This document shows positions 34,217 to 43,561 of a stretch of 64,000 bases of DNA, one piece after another. The position numbers and the translations under genes are program-made. Position 1 is the first letter of the stretch, and every line of letters begins with the position of its first letter. The notes under the pieces are model-generated. The model was not told the DNA's origin and ran no database searches. It saw nothing but the letters and a program-made list of their open reading frames with translations. The DNA is from Alphaproteobacteria bacterium. Lineage in GTDB: Bacteria; Pseudomonadota; Alphaproteobacteria; Rhizobiales; Hyphomicrobiaceae. The stretch spans positions 1-64,000 of the forward strand of contig JAHZKP010000052.1 in assembly GCA_022600345.1 (NCBI GenBank), read 5' to 3'.

Positions 34217-34918
34217 ATGAGTACGCCAATTCTACAGCTCAGCGGGTTGAGCCGTACATTCCATCAGGGGCATCGCGAGATCCGCGTGCTGGATGGGGCG
34301 TCGGCCGTGATTTATCCAGGCGAGGCGGTTGCGCTTGTGGGGCCGTCTGGCGCGGGCAAGTCGACGCTATTGCATATCGCGGGCCTTCTGGAGGCGGCTG
34401 ATGGCGGAAGCGTGGTGATCGATGGGCGCGAATGCATGGGGTTGTCGGATGCCGAGCGCACGCGGGTGCGCCGCTCGGATATGGGCTTCGTCTATCAGTT
34501 TCATCAGTTACTGCCTGAGTTTTCGGCGCTGGAGAACGTGGTCATTCCGCAAATGATCATGGGCCGTAAAAAGCGCGATGCGGAAAAGCGCGCGACGAGG
34601 TTGCTGTCCGAAGTTGGGTTGGCGGAGCGGCTGCATCACCGGCCCGCAGAGTTGTCGGGTGGAGAGCAGCAGCGAACGGCGATCTGCCGGGGGCTGGCCA
34701 ATGAGCCGCGCTTGCTGCTTGCTGATGAGCCGACCGGCAATCTGGACCCGCGCACTTCGGAACGGGTTTTTACAGCCTTGATCGATCTCATTCACCGAAC
34801 CGGTGTGGCGGCCCTTATTGCGACCCATAACCTCGATCTGGCAGCCCGCATGGACCGAACGTTGCGGTTGGCCGATGGGCATTTGGAAGAGATCGCACCA
34901 GGGCAGGCAGCAGAGTAG
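34217..34918 (+). CDS. lolD: Lipoprotein-releasing ABC transporter ATP-binding protein
   Basis: 233 residues of a MacB/LolD-type ATPase. The Walker A is LVGPSGAGKSTLLH, the Q-loop is MGFVYQFHQLLPEFSALENV, the signature is LSGGEQQRTAICRGL, the Walker B is LLLADEPTGNLD and the switch His is in ALIATHNLDLA. The Q-loop with its FHQLLPEFSALENV is specific for this subfamily. ATP hydrolysis drives release of outer-membrane lipoproteins to LolA through the LolC-type permease encoded just before it. Confidence 0.95.
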   Translation: MSTPILQLSGLSRTFHQGHREIRVLDGASAVIYPGEAVALVGPSGAGKSTLLHIAGLLEAADGGSVVIDGRECMGLSDAERTRVRRSDMGFVYQFHQLLPEFSALENVVIPQMIMGRKKRDAEKRATRLLSEVGLAERLHHRPAELSGGEQQRTAICRGLANEPRLLLADEPTGNLDPRTSERVFTALIDLIHRTGVAALIATHNLDLAARMDRTLRLADGHLEEIAPGQAAE

Positions 34919-35013
34919 GCGGTGGGACCGGGCATAAGCGGGCCTTGGAAACAGCGGTGGAGTTCGCCTCGTTGTGTCGTGCGTTGGTGGGTGCCGGGCG
35001 CTAAACTGGCACC

Positions 35014-38000
35014 ATGACAAAAACGATTCGATCCAGAAATGCACAAAAGGTGACGGCGGCGCTTGCTGGGAGCAGCGGGGCTGACGCTGGCGCAGAAAAG
35101 ACGGCAGATGCCAAAGACGATGGATTGGCATTTGTGCATTTGCGCTCGCACTCGGCCTATTCGCTTCTGGAAGGGGCGTTGCCGATACCCAGGCTGGTCG
35201 AATTATCGAAGCAGCACGGGTTTCCGGCTCTCGGGCTGACGGACACCAACAACCTGTTCGGTGCGCTCGACTTTTCCGAGAAAATGGCCAAGGCGGGGTT
35301 GCAGCCGATTATCGGGGTGACGCTGGCGCTCGATTTCGAGGGTGACGGACAGAAAGACCCGCTTGGTTCGGGGCGGCCGATGAAGGCGGGTGAGAGCCAG
35401 CATCACCGTTTGGCGCGCGATGGGTTCGTGGCGCTGCTGGCGGCGAGCGAAGCTGGTTACGTCAATCTGATGGCCATCGTCAGCGCGGCGCATCTTGATG
35501 TCGAGGATGGCGCCCCACCGCATGTCACGATCTCGAATTTGGAAGCTCATGGCGAGGGGTTGATTGCGCTAACGGGTGGTCCCGATGGGCCGATCGATCG
35601 TGCGATTTTCGATGCGCGCGGGGCGATTGCCCGGGGCCGGTTGGAGCGCCTGGCGAAGCTGTTCGGGGACCGGCTCTATGTCGAGATCCAACGGCACGGT
35701 GTTGAGCGTGAGAAGGTGGTTGAACCGCAGTTGCTCGATCTTGCCTACGACTTGGAATTGCCGATCGTGGCGACCAACGAAGCCTTCTTTGCCGAGCCTG
35801 GAGATCATGAGGCGCATGATGCGTTGGTGTGCATATCGGAGGGGCGCTATGTGGTTGAGGAAGACCGCAGGAGGCTGACCGCGCAGCACTACTTCAAGAC
35901 CGGTAAGGAGATGGCGGCGCTGTTTGCCGATCTGCCGGAAGCTGTCGCCAACAGTGTGGAGATTGCCAAACGGTGTCACTTCCGGGTGCTTGGGCGCAAT
36001 CCGATTTTGCCCAGGTTCGTTGCAAGTGCGGAAGGCAAGAGCGAAGAAGAACTGGTCGAGGAAGAGGCTGCGGAATTCAAGCGGCAGGCCGAGGAAGGGT
36101 TGGTGCGCAGGCTGGAAGCGCACGGACCGGCGGAAGGTTTCAAGGTCGAGGATTATAATGAACGGTTGGCCTACGAGATCGGCATCATTATCAAGATGCA
36201 GTTTCCCGGCTACTTCCTGATCGTTGCCGACTTCATCAAGTGGTCGAAGGCTCAAGGCATTCCCGTTGGGCCGGGGCGCGGATCGGGGGCCGGATCGCTT
36301 GTTGCCTACGCGCTGACGATCACGGATCTGGATCCATTGCGCTTCGGGTTGTTGTTTGAACGGTTCCTCAATCCTGAACGTGTGTCGATGCCCGACTTCG
36401 ACATCGACTTCTGCCAGGACCGTCGCGAAGAAACCATTCGATACGTGCAGGAGAAGTACGGTCACGACCGGGTGGCGCAGATTATCACGCACGGAAAGCT
36501 GCAGGCGCGCGCGGTGTTGCGCGACGTGGGGCGCGTTCTGCAGATGCCTTACGGGCAGGTCGACAAGCTGTGCAAGATGGTTCCCAACAACCCGGCGGCC
36601 CCTGTGACTTTGCCCGAGGCGATTGAAGAAGAACCCAAGTTGCAGGAGGCGCGCGATAGCGAACCGCTGGTGGCGCAGCTTCTGGAAACTTCGCAAAAGC
36701 TGGAGGGGCTCTACCGGCATGCGTCCACGCATGCTGCCGGCATGGTGATCGGCGACCGGCCGCTCAACCAACTGGTGCCGCTTTACCGCGATCCGAAATC
36801 GGATATGCCGGTGACGCAGTTCAACTGGAAGCTTGTTGAAGCTGCCGGGCTGGTGAAGTTCGACTTCCTCGGCCTCAAGACACTGACGGTTCTGAAAAAG
36901 GCCGTCGAACTGGTCAAGCGGGCGCGCGGGATCGATGTCGAACTGGAAAAGCTCGATGTGTTCGACAAGAAATCCTACGAGCTTCTGGCGCGGGCCGATA
37001 CGGTTGGTGTGTTCCAGTTGGAATCGACTGGCATGAGGGAAAGTTTGAAGCGCCTGAAGCCCGACCGCTTCGAAGACATCATTGCCATGGTGGCGCTTTA
37101 TCGCCCCGGTCCGATGGACAACATCCCAACATATATTCACCGCAAGCACGGCGAGGAGCCGGTCGACTGTCTGCACCCGATGCTTGAAGGCATTCTGTCG
37201 GAAACCTATGGCGTCATCATCTATCAGGAGCAGGTGATCCAGATCGCGCAGGTGATGGGTGGCTATACGCTGGGCCAGGCCGACATGCTGCGCCGCGCGA
37301 TGGGTAAGAAAGACAAAGACGAGATGGCGCGCCAGGAGAAGCGCTTTATCGAGGGTGCCGTTGAGCGTGGTGTCGCCAAGAAGGAAGCGGCCTACATCTT
37401 CGAGTTGGTGAACAAGTTCGCCGGCTACGGCTTCAACAAATCGCATGCGGCGGCCTATGCGCTGGTCAGCTATCACACCGCCTATATGAAGGCGAATTTC
37501 CGCGAGGAATTTCTGGCAGCATCGATGACGCTCGATATGGCGCAGACCGAGAAGCTTGCCGGGTTTGCAGCGGAAGCAAAGAAGAGCGGCATCAAGGTGC
37601 TGCCGCCGTGCGTGAATAATTCGGAGGTCGATTTTACCGTCGAGCCGGCTTCTCCCTCTCCCCGCAAGCGGGGAGAGGATCGTGGTGGAGCCGCGCTTCC
37701 AGCACGAGGTGAGGGGCGGACACAAGGGCAGGCGTTGCTGGATGACGCTGCCCCTCCCGCGCATTCCGACGCTGCCCCTCCCGCGCATTCCGACGCTGCC
37801 CCTCCCGCTCGTTCCGACGCTGCCCCTCCCCCTAGCCCCCTCCCCGTGAAGAACAGGGAGGGGGAATGCCAGACGGGCGCCATCCGCTACTCGTTGGCGG
37901 CGCTAAAGAACGTTGGGGCGAGTGCGGTTCAAACCATCGTTGATGCCCGCCAGGAAGAGGGGCCGTTCAAGACGCTGGGCGACTTTGCTACGCGGCTCAA

Positions 38001-38874
38001 TGCGCGCGCCGTCAACAAGCGGGCTATCGAGACGTTGTCGCAAGCTGGTGCGTTCGACTGTCTGGAGCCTAGCCGCGCCGTGGTGAAGGCAAGCGCCGAA
38101 CAGGTGATGGCGCTGGCACAACGCACGATGTCGGATGCATCGGCGGGGACGTCGGATCTGTTTGCTGCACCCGGAGCGGCACCAAGCCTGATGTTGAAAA
38201 AGGTGAAGGCGTGGACGCCGCTGGAACAGTTGGAAAACGAGTTCGCCGCGGTCGGTTTCTATCTTTCCGGGCACCCGCTTGATCAATACAAGAAGGTGTT
38301 GGGTAAGGCTGGGGCGACGACGTATGCGGCCATCGATCGGATTGCGGCGGAAAGCGGGGCGAGTGCGGGCAGGGTTGGGGCGATTGTCGTTTCGGTGCGC
38401 GAGCGGCGGTCGGCGAAGGGTAACAAGTTTGCTTTCGCGATGTTCTCGGATGCCTCGGGGCAATTCGAGGCGGTGCTGTTTTCCGATACGCTTTCGGCTG
38501 CAGGCGATTTGCTGACGGCTGGAACGCCGGTGGTTTTGACCGTTTCTGCGGAACGCGACGAAGAGGGTTCTGTGCGATTGCGCGTGCAGGCGGTGGAAGC
38601 GCTCGATAAGGTGGCGGCCAGTGTCGAGCGGGGCCTGCTGATTTTCTGCGATCCCGATGCGATCAACTCTGGGCCGCAATTGTTCGACGAGATCAAGAGC
38701 AATCTGGAGCCGCCGATTGCAGGGACGCGGGGCGGTGAGATCCGTCTGGTGCTGCCTGTTCGCGGGCGAGGCCGCGAGTTGGAGTTGAGGCTGCCTGATA
38801 AGTATGATGTTTCGCCGAATGCAGCGGGACATCTTTCGACGGTAGCCGGTGTCCGGGAAGTTGAGGAGATTTGA
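35014..38874 (+). CDS. dnaE: DNA polymerase III subunit alpha with in-frame repeat insertion
   Basis: 1286 residues. An N-terminal PHP domain begins with FVHLRSHSAYSLLEGALPIP and GLTDTNNLFGALDF. The C-family polymerase core has PGRGSGAGSLVAYALTITDL, the catalytic Asp pair in SMPDFDIDFCQD (about residue 460) and the third Asp in VKFDFLGLKTL (about residue 613). FAGYGFNKSHAAAYALVSY is also present, followed by a helix-hairpin-helix region and a C-terminal OB-fold. Between NSEVDFTVEPA and GAIRYSLAALKNVG lies an insertion of 74 residues (about 880-953), encoded by a palindromic plus tandem repeat that keeps the frame. DnaE of relatives connects these two segments by a few residues. The essential protein must tolerate this surface-loop insertion. 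It is the replicative polymerase catalytic subunit. Confidence 0.95.
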   Translation: MTKTIRSRNAQKVTAALAGSSGADAGAEKTADAKDDGLAFVHLRSHSAYSLLEGALPIPRLVELSKQHGFPALGLTDTNNLFGALDFSEKMAKAGLQPIIGVTLALDFEGDGQKDPLGSGRPMKAGESQHHRLARDGFVALLAASEAGYVNLMAIVSAAHLDVEDGAPPHVTISNLEAHGEGLIALTGGPDGPIDRAIFDARGAIARGRLERLAKLFGDRLYVEIQRHGVEREKVVEPQLLDLAYDLELPIVATNEAFFAEPGDHEAHDALVCISEGRYVVEEDRRRLTAQHYFKTGKEMAALFADLPEAVANSVEIAKRCHFRVLGRNPILPRFVASAEGKSEEELVEEEAAEFKRQAEEGLVRRLEAHGPAEGFKVEDYNERLAYEIGIIIKMQFPGYFLIVADFIKWSKAQGIPVGPGRGSGAGSLVAYALTITDLDPLRFGLLFERFLNPERVSMPDFDIDFCQDRREETIRYVQEKYGHDRVAQIITHGKLQARAVLRDVGRVLQMPYGQVDKLCKMVPNNPAAPVTLPEAIEEEPKLQEARDSEPLVAQLLETSQKLEGLYRHASTHAAGMVIGDRPLNQLVPLYRDPKSDMPVTQFNWKLVEAAGLVKFDFLGLKTLTVLKKAVELVKRARGIDVELEKLDVFDKKSYELLARADTVGVFQLESTGMRESLKRLKPDRFEDIIAMVALYRPGPMDNIPTYIHRKHGEEPVDCLHPMLEGILSETYGVIIYQEQVIQIAQVMGGYTLGQADMLRRAMGKKDKDEMARQEKRFIEGAVERGVAKKEAAYIFELVNKFAGYGFNKSHAAAYALVSYHTAYMKANFREEFLAASMTLDMAQTEKLAGFAAEAKKSGIKVLPPCVNNSEVDFTVEPASPSPRKRGEDRGGAALPARGEGRTQGQALLDDAAPPAHSDAAPPAHSDAAPPARSDAAPPPSPLPVKNREGECQTGAIRYSLAALKNVGASAVQTIVDARQEEGPFKTLGDFATRLNARAVNKRAIETLSQAGAFDCLEPSRAVVKASAEQVMALAQRTMSDASAGTSDLFAAPGAAPSLMLKKVKAWTPLEQLENEFAAVGFYLSGHPLDQYKKVLGKAGATTYAAIDRIAAESGASAGRVGAIVVSVRERRSAKGNKFAFAMFSDASGQFEAVLFSDTLSAAGDLLTAGTPVVLTVSAERDEEGSVRLRVQAVEALDKVAASVERGLLIFCDPDAINSGPQLFDEIKSNLEPPIAGTRGGEIRLVLPVRGRGRELELRLPDKYDVSPNAAGHLSTVAGVREVEEI
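37651..37869. repeat. Palindromic repeat plus 24-bp tandem repeat inside dnaE
   Basis: The insertion opens with a perfect hairpin, CCTCTCCCCGC/GCGGGGAGAGG (37655-37678), typical of the GC-rich intergenic palindromes of Hyphomicrobiales. Four 24-base units beginning GACGCTGCCCCTCCC run from 37744, 37768, 37792 and 37816. The first two units are identical, the third has two changes, and the fourth diverges at its end. It closes with an inverted CCCCCTCCCC/GGGAGGGGG. The tandem part encodes DAAPPAHS repeats. The total length keeps the dnaE frame. Confidence 0.85.
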
Positions 38875-38876
38875 GG

Positions 38877-39623
38877 TTGGGTTTCGGTTGGTGGCGCGTT
38901 GGGCTTGCGGTTGTAGCGGTTGGTTGTTTTGTTTTTTCAGCCGTTGGCGGCGTGCTTAAAAAACCGATTGGTGTGGCTGATATCGCATTCGAACGCCTTA
39001 TCCTGGTCGAGACAGAAACGTTTGACAGTGCAACTGCGACCTTATCCATTCTTGAGCGCGATCCATCCGACTGGAATTGGAAGCAGGCCGGCGAAGGTTC
39101 GCCAGTGACGGTTGGGCGTGCCGGTCTGGGTTGGGGGCATACCTTCCGCCATCTCGCCAAGCCGGGTGAGCCGATCAAGCAAGAGGGTGACAAACGCGCG
39201 CCCGCCGGTGTGTTCCTGTTAGGCCGGACGTTTGGGTTCGGTGCCGACGATGCTGGTGGCTACATGCAACTCAATAGTGGCCAGCACTTCTGCATCGATG
39301 ACGTGAATTCCGAGCGCTACAGCCAGATCGTCGATCCGAAGTCGGTTCCAGAGGGGACGAGCGGCGAGAAGATGTGGGAAATTGGCCTCTACAAACGCGG
39401 CATCGTCGTCGACTACCCGACCGACCGGAAGGCCAAGTCAGGGTCCTGCATTTTCGTTCATATCTGGAAAAGTCCGGAGACTCCGACAGTCGGGTGCGTC
39501 GCGGCTTCTGAGGAAACAGTGGCGCGACTGCAGAAGTGGGTGGGTGAAGCCCAGAATGGCGCGGTGATAGCGATTGTTCCGAAAGGCGCACGAGATCGGC
39601 TGGGGTTGGCGTTGCCGGAGTAG
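38877..39623 (+). CDS. L,D-transpeptidase (YkuD-like) family protein
   Basis: About 248 residues with one N-terminal hydrophobic anchor or signal (VGLAVVAVGCFVFSAVGG). The YkuD-type catalytic signature is GSCIFVHIWKSPETPTVGCV: a His and, 11 to 12 residues later, a Cys, in the S-x-G-C form expected of L,D-transpeptidases that cross-link peptidoglycan or attach proteins to it. VGRAGLGWGHTF and KRAPAGVFLLGRTFGFG precede it as the beta-sandwich core. The start is probably TTG 38877, eight bases after GAGGAG, immediately behind dnaE; TTG 38871 overlaps the dnaE stop and is less well spaced. Confidence 0.82.
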   Translation: MGFGWWRVGLAVVAVGCFVFSAVGGVLKKPIGVADIAFERLILVETETFDSATATLSILERDPSDWNWKQAGEGSPVTVGRAGLGWGHTFRHLAKPGEPIKQEGDKRAPAGVFLLGRTFGFGADDAGGYMQLNSGQHFCIDDVNSERYSQIVDPKSVPEGTSGEKMWEIGLYKRGIVVDYPTDRKAKSGSCIFVHIWKSPETPTVGCVAASEETVARLQKWVGEAQNGAVIAIVPKGARDRLGLALPE

Positions 39624-39727
39624 GCTTGCCACCCGACCCAAACGCCTGTATACGGGCGGCTCATCCCACACGCGGATCGTTCGGCAGGAGCGGATTAAAA
39701 GCCCCGTTCAGCCATCCGGTGAGTCTG

Positions 39728-39753
39728 GCCCTATCCTGAAGGTTAGGGCTTTT
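39728..39753 (+). terminator. Terminator or attenuator hairpin in front of rpsB
   Basis: GCCCTATCC (39728-39736), loop TGAA, GGTTAGGGC (39741-39749), then TTTTCTT: a 9-bp stem with one mismatch and a T-rich tail. It is 49 bases upstream of the rpsB start. It either ends transcription of the preceding gene or acts as part of an rpsB leader. Confidence 0.7.
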
Positions 39754-39801
39754 CTTCATTGGTCCGTGGAGGTTTAACCGGTAAATTAGGAATTCAATTC
39801 G

Positions 39802-40806
39802 ATGACGCTTCCCGTCTTCACGATGCGTCAGCTCCTGGAAGCTGGCGTCCACTTCGGCCACCAATCGCATCGCTGGAACCCAAAGATGGCTCCGTTCATC
39901 TTTGGGGCGCGCAATAACATCCACATTATCGATCTGACGCAGACGGTGCCGCTGTTGCATCAGGCGCTGGTCAAGATCTCCGATACGGTTGCTGGCGGTG
40001 GACGCGTTTTGTTCGTTGCGACCAAGCGTCAGGCCCAGGAAGCTGTTGCGGAAGCGTCGGCGCGCTCGGCGCAGTACTTCATGAACCACCGTTGGCTTGG
40101 CGGAACGCTGACCAACTGGAAAACGGTTTCGCAATCGATCCGGCGACTGCGTCAGCTCGATGAAATCCTGGATAATCCGCAGGGCCGGACGAAGAAAGAG
40201 ATTCTGACGCTCAGCCGCGAGCGCGACAAACTGCAAATGTCTCTTGGCGGTATCCGTGAAATGGGCGGTACGCCTGATCTGTTGTTCGTGATCGACACCA
40301 ACAAAGAGCAGATCGCGATCAAGGAAGCCCGTAAGCTGGGGCTACCCATTGTGGCGATCGTCGACACGAACTGCGACCCTGACGGCATTGATTTCCCGAT
40401 TCCAGGGAACGATGACGCGGGCCGCGCCATTACACTTTACTGCGATCTTGTCGCACGGGCTGCCATCGACGGTATTGAGCGCTCCAGCGCATCGTCCGGG
40501 GTAGACCTTGGCGCCGCTGAAACGCCCGTGGCTGAAGAATTGCCAGCTCCAGCCGCTGCGGCTGGTGAATTCAAGGGTATCGAAGCACCTCGCGGTGAGC
40601 CCGATGATCTCAAGAATATCACCGGCGTGGATGCCAAGACTTCCCAGCGTCTGAATGATCTGGGCGTCTTCCATTACTGGCAGATTGCCGATTTGACAGC
40701 CGATAACGTTGCCAGTTTGGAAGCCGCACTCCAGGCTCCAGGCCGGTTGGCTGAAGAAAACTGGGTCGACCAGGCCAAGAAGCTTGTTGCCAAATCGGCG
40801 GCCTGA
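39802..40806 (+). CDS. rpsB: 30S ribosomal protein S2 with C-terminal extension
   Basis: 334 residues, longer than the usual 240-260. The S2 core is unmistakable: [19 protein letters not shown] at the start, then [34 protein letters not shown] and [20 protein letters not shown]. From about residue 230 an Ala/Pro/Glu-rich linker leads into a final domain of about 75 residues ([37 protein letters not shown]). That tail resembles the helix-hairpin-helix-like extension known from rhizobial L21 proteins. S2 anchors the 30S platform and S1. It is first in the rpsB-tsf pair, preceded by a hairpin and followed by tsf after about 100 bases. Confidence 0.97.
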   Translation: MTLPVFTMRQLLEAGVHFGHQSHRWNPKMAPFIFGARNNIHIIDLTQTVPLLHQALVKISDTVAGGGRVLFVATKRQAQEAVAEASARSAQYFMNHRWLGGTLTNWKTVSQSIRRLRQLDEILDNPQGRTKKEILTLSRERDKLQMSLGGIREMGGTPDLLFVIDTNKEQIAIKEARKLGLPIVAIVDTNCDPDGIDFPIPGNDDAGRAITLYCDLVARAAIDGIERSSASSGVDLGAAETPVAEELPAPAAAAGEFKGIEAPRGEPDDLKNITGVDAKTSQRLNDLGVFHYWQIADLTADNVASLEAALQAPGRLAEENWVDQAKKLVAKSAA

Positions 40807-40907
40807 GTTTTCGAAAATAGTTGGGCATGCGGCCCGATTACGTCACATAAATTTCAAGCTGCGGGCTTAGGCAACATGCTGATGGCCCGCTAAAGAGAGA
40901 GCATGAC

Positions 40908-41840
40908 ATGACTGCGATTACCGCTTCGCTTGTTAAAGAGCTGCGCGAGAAGACCGGCGTCGGCATGATGGACTGCAAGAAGGCGTTGACTGAAAATGGC
41001 GGCGATATGGAAGCCGCCGTCGATTGGTTGCGCAAAAAGGGTCTCTCGAAGGCTGCCAAGAAGGCCGACCGGGTCGCAGCAGAGGGTCTTGTTGGCGCAA
41101 AGTCGACGGGAACGGCGGGTGCCGTCGTCGAGATCAACTCGGAAACCGATTTTGTGGCCCGCAACGAGCAGTTCCAAGGAATGGTTGGTGACATCACCGA
41201 CCTGGCACTGGCTGCCAATGGTGATCTGTCAGCTCTGCTGGCGTCCAAGATCGGCGACAAGGGGTTGGCGGTCGAAGACTACGTCAAGGAGATGGTTGCG
41301 ACCATCGGGGAGAATATGACGGTTCGCCGTTCGGCGGCATTGTCGGTCCAGGAAGGTGTCGTTTCTGCCTACGTGCACAACAAGGCAGCCGACGACATGG
41401 GCAAGATCGGTGTTCTGGTCGCTCTTGAGAGTAGCGGCGACAAGGACAAGCTGGCCGAGTTTGGCCGTCAGCTTTCCATGCACGTTGCGGCTGCCAATCC
41501 ATTGGCGTTGAAGCCCGATGAACTCGACAGCACGGTTATCGACCGCGAAAGGGCGATTTATACCGAGCAGGCCAAGGCATCGGGCAAGCCGCCTGAGATC
41601 GTTGAGAAAATGGTTGAAGGCCGTTTGCGCAAGGAGTTCTTCCAGCAGGTTGTTTTATTGCAGCAGACGTTTGTGATCGATGGCAAGGCGACAGTCGAAC
41701 AGGCCGTCAAGACGGCTGAAAAGTCTGTCGGCGCCCCGATTAAGCTGGCAGGCTTCGTGCGCTATGCGCTGGGCGATGGCGTGGAGAAGCAGGAAGACGA
41801 TTTTGCCGCTGAAGTCGCGGCCGCTGCCGGCTCTAAATAG
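40908..41840 (+). CDS. tsf: Elongation factor Ts
   Basis: 310 residues. The N-terminal UBA-like domain is [20 protein letters not shown], followed by [20 protein letters not shown]. The core contains the nucleotide-exchange region [17 protein letters not shown] with the conserved TDFVARN motif, and [20 protein letters not shown]. The C-terminal subdomain is [18 protein letters not shown], typical of EF-Ts. It promotes GDP release from EF-Tu. AAAGAGAGAGCATGAC precedes ATG 40908. A strong terminator follows the stop. Confidence 0.98.
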   Translation: MTAITASLVKELREKTGVGMMDCKKALTENGGDMEAAVDWLRKKGLSKAAKKADRVAAEGLVGAKSTGTAGAVVEINSETDFVARNEQFQGMVGDITDLALAANGDLSALLASKIGDKGLAVEDYVKEMVATIGENMTVRRSAALSVQEGVVSAYVHNKAADDMGKIGVLVALESSGDKDKLAEFGRQLSMHVAAANPLALKPDELDSTVIDRERAIYTEQAKASGKPPEIVEKMVEGRLRKEFFQQVVLLQQTFVIDGKATVEQAVKTAEKSVGAPIKLAGFVRYALGDGVEKQEDDFAAEVAAAAGSK

Positions 41841-41867
41841 CGCTCTGTTCGTTTGGACGTTTTGGTT

Positions 41868-41896
41868 CGGCCGGCTAGTGATAGCCGGCCGTTTTC
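41868..41896 (+). terminator. Rho-independent terminator after tsf
   Basis: CGGCCGGCTA (41868-41877), loop GTGA, TAGCCGGCCG (41882-41891), then TTTT: a perfect 10-bp GC-rich stem. It separates rpsB-tsf from pyrH. Confidence 0.92.
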
Positions 41897-42016
41897 GTGT
41901 GGTGTTGGGCGTGTTGGCCCAATTTAAGGGTTGAATCGGGGTATCAGAGGATTACACCACGAGTGGTGAGCGACGGGGTTGGCGGAACATTTCTCACATT
42001 AAGCGGCGGAAGCGAT

Positions 42017-42748
42017 ATGAACGAGACGACTGGCGGGCTGAAATACAACCGATTGTTGCTGAAGCTTTCGGGTGAAGCGCTGATGGGGAACCAGGGTTAC
42101 GGCATCGACACCAGTGTCGTGGCTCGGGTCGCCGGCGATATCGCAGCGGGCGTTGCGGCTGGCTGTCAAATTGGGGTTGTGGTTGGTGGGGGCAATATCT
42201 TTCGCGGGTTGCAAGGCGCGGCATCGGGCATGGATCGGGCCAATGCGGACTATATGGGAATGCTGGCTACCGTGATGAATGGGCTGGCTGTGCAGGGTGC
42301 GCTGAGTGAAATCGGCGTCGATGCAAGGGTGCAGTCGGCAATCCCGATGCCAACCGTGTGCGAAGCCTATGTCAGGGCGCGGGCGCTGCGTCATCTGGGC
42401 AAGGGGCGCGTGGTGATCTTCGTTGCTGGGACGGGTAATCCGTTTTTTACCACCGATACGGCTGCAACGCTCAGGGCAGTCGAAATGGGGTGTGATGCCG
42501 TTGTGAAGGCCACCCAGGTGGATGGCGTTTATGCGGCCGATCCTAAAAAGGTTCCCGATGCCGAGCGCTATGACGTGCTAACTTATGACGATGTGCTGGC
42601 GCGGGATCTCAGAGTTATGGATGGTGCGGCGATCGCACTTGCCCGGGATAACTCACTTCCGGTAATTGTTTGCTCGATTGAGGAGCCGGGTAATCTGGTC
42701 AAGTTGTTGAATGGCGAGGCGCGGGCGACCGTGATTAAGTCTGGTTAG
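42017..42748 (+). CDS. pyrH: UMP kinase
   Basis: 243 residues of the amino-acid kinase fold. [20 protein letters not shown] is the N-terminal phosphate and lysine region, [19 protein letters not shown] is the glycine-rich motif with the GGGN signature, and [19 protein letters not shown] and [19 protein letters not shown] are UMP kinase signatures. It phosphorylates UMP to UDP. The start is set at ATG 42017, since the upstream frame (to 41897) shows no family residues; CGGAAGCGAT precedes this ATG. It is followed by frr. Confidence 0.97.
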   Translation: MNETTGGLKYNRLLLKLSGEALMGNQGYGIDTSVVARVAGDIAAGVAAGCQIGVVVGGGNIFRGLQGAASGMDRANADYMGMLATVMNGLAVQGALSEIGVDARVQSAIPMPTVCEAYVRARALRHLGKGRVVIFVAGTGNPFFTTDTAATLRAVEMGCDAVVKATQVDGVYAADPKKVPDAERYDVLTYDDVLARDLRVMDGAAIALARDNSLPVIVCSIEEPGNLVKLLNGEARATVIKSG

Positions 42749-42920
42749 AGTCCGCTGGGGGTGTTGGCGTGAGCGTATGTTCAGGCGCGGCGCTTCCGAT
42801 TGGCAGGGCCGTTTTTGACGGTGGATGATCCGCCAATGCGCCCCGTATCAGGGCGAAGGATAACAAGAGCCTGTGGGGCGGGTGTGCCCGTTTGTGGCAT
42901 CGAAAATGGGAGAGATAATC

Positions 42921-43481
42921 ATGGCTGATGCCTTCGATCTCGATGAGTATGAATTGACTATGCAGGCGTCGCTTGACGCATTGAAGCGGGATTTAAGCGG
43001 ATTGCGGACCGGACGTGCGAGCACGCATCTGCTCGATCCGATTCAGGTTATGGTCTACGGCTCCAAGATGCCGCTCAATCAAGTGGCGACTGTGTCGGTG
43101 CCCGAACCGCGTACGATCTCGGTTCAGGTGTGGGACAAATCCAACGTGGCCGCCGTCGAAAAGGCGATCCGTGAATCGAGCCTGGGGCTCAATCCGGTCA
43201 TCGATGGCCAATTGCTGAGGCTGCCGATCCCCTCGCTGACCGCGGAGCGGCGCCAGGAGTTGGTTAAAGTGGCGCACAAGTACGCCGAGAACTCAAAGAT
43301 TTCGGTGCGCAACGTGCGCCGGGATGGAATGGACTTGCTGAAGAAGCTGGAGAAAAACGGCGACATTAGCGAGGACGAACACAGAGCCCAGTCCGCGAAT
43401 GTCCAGGAGCTGACCGACAAGTACGTAAAAGAGGTGGACAATATGGTGGCGGGAAAAGAGAAAGAAATCCAAACTGTCTGA
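42921..43481 (+). CDS. frr: Ribosome recycling factor
   Basis: 186 residues, standard length. The core is LKRDLSGLRTGRASTHLLDP, VYGSKMPLNQVATVSVPEPR, the AIRESSLGLNPVIDGQLLRL region and TAERRQELVKVAHKYAENSK, all strongly conserved. It has the three-helix plus beta-domain organisation of RRF, which with EF-G splits post-termination ribosomes. ATG 42921 follows AGAGATAATC; the upstream frame to 42873 is ignored. Its usual neighbours pyrH (before) and uppS (after) are present. Confidence 0.98.
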   Translation: MADAFDLDEYELTMQASLDALKRDLSGLRTGRASTHLLDPIQVMVYGSKMPLNQVATVSVPEPRTISVQVWDKSNVAAVEKAIRESSLGLNPVIDGQLLRLPIPSLTAERRQELVKVAHKYAENSKISVRNVRRDGMDLLKKLEKNGDISEDEHRAQSANVQELTDKYVKEVDNMVAGKEKEIQTV

Positions 43482-43561
43482 GGCTGGCTGTCGCGTCCGC
43501 CGACTGAGGACCCCGAATACTTCCTTCTTGTAACCCCACGAAAAAAGAACCGCTTACCACC

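Noticed and set aside
35569-37788. Long minus-strand open frame (739 codons) antisense to dnaE
   Set aside because: It is a codon-bias shadow of dnaE in GC-rich DNA; its translation is His/Arg/Leu-rich with no motif, and dnaE is certain on the other strand.
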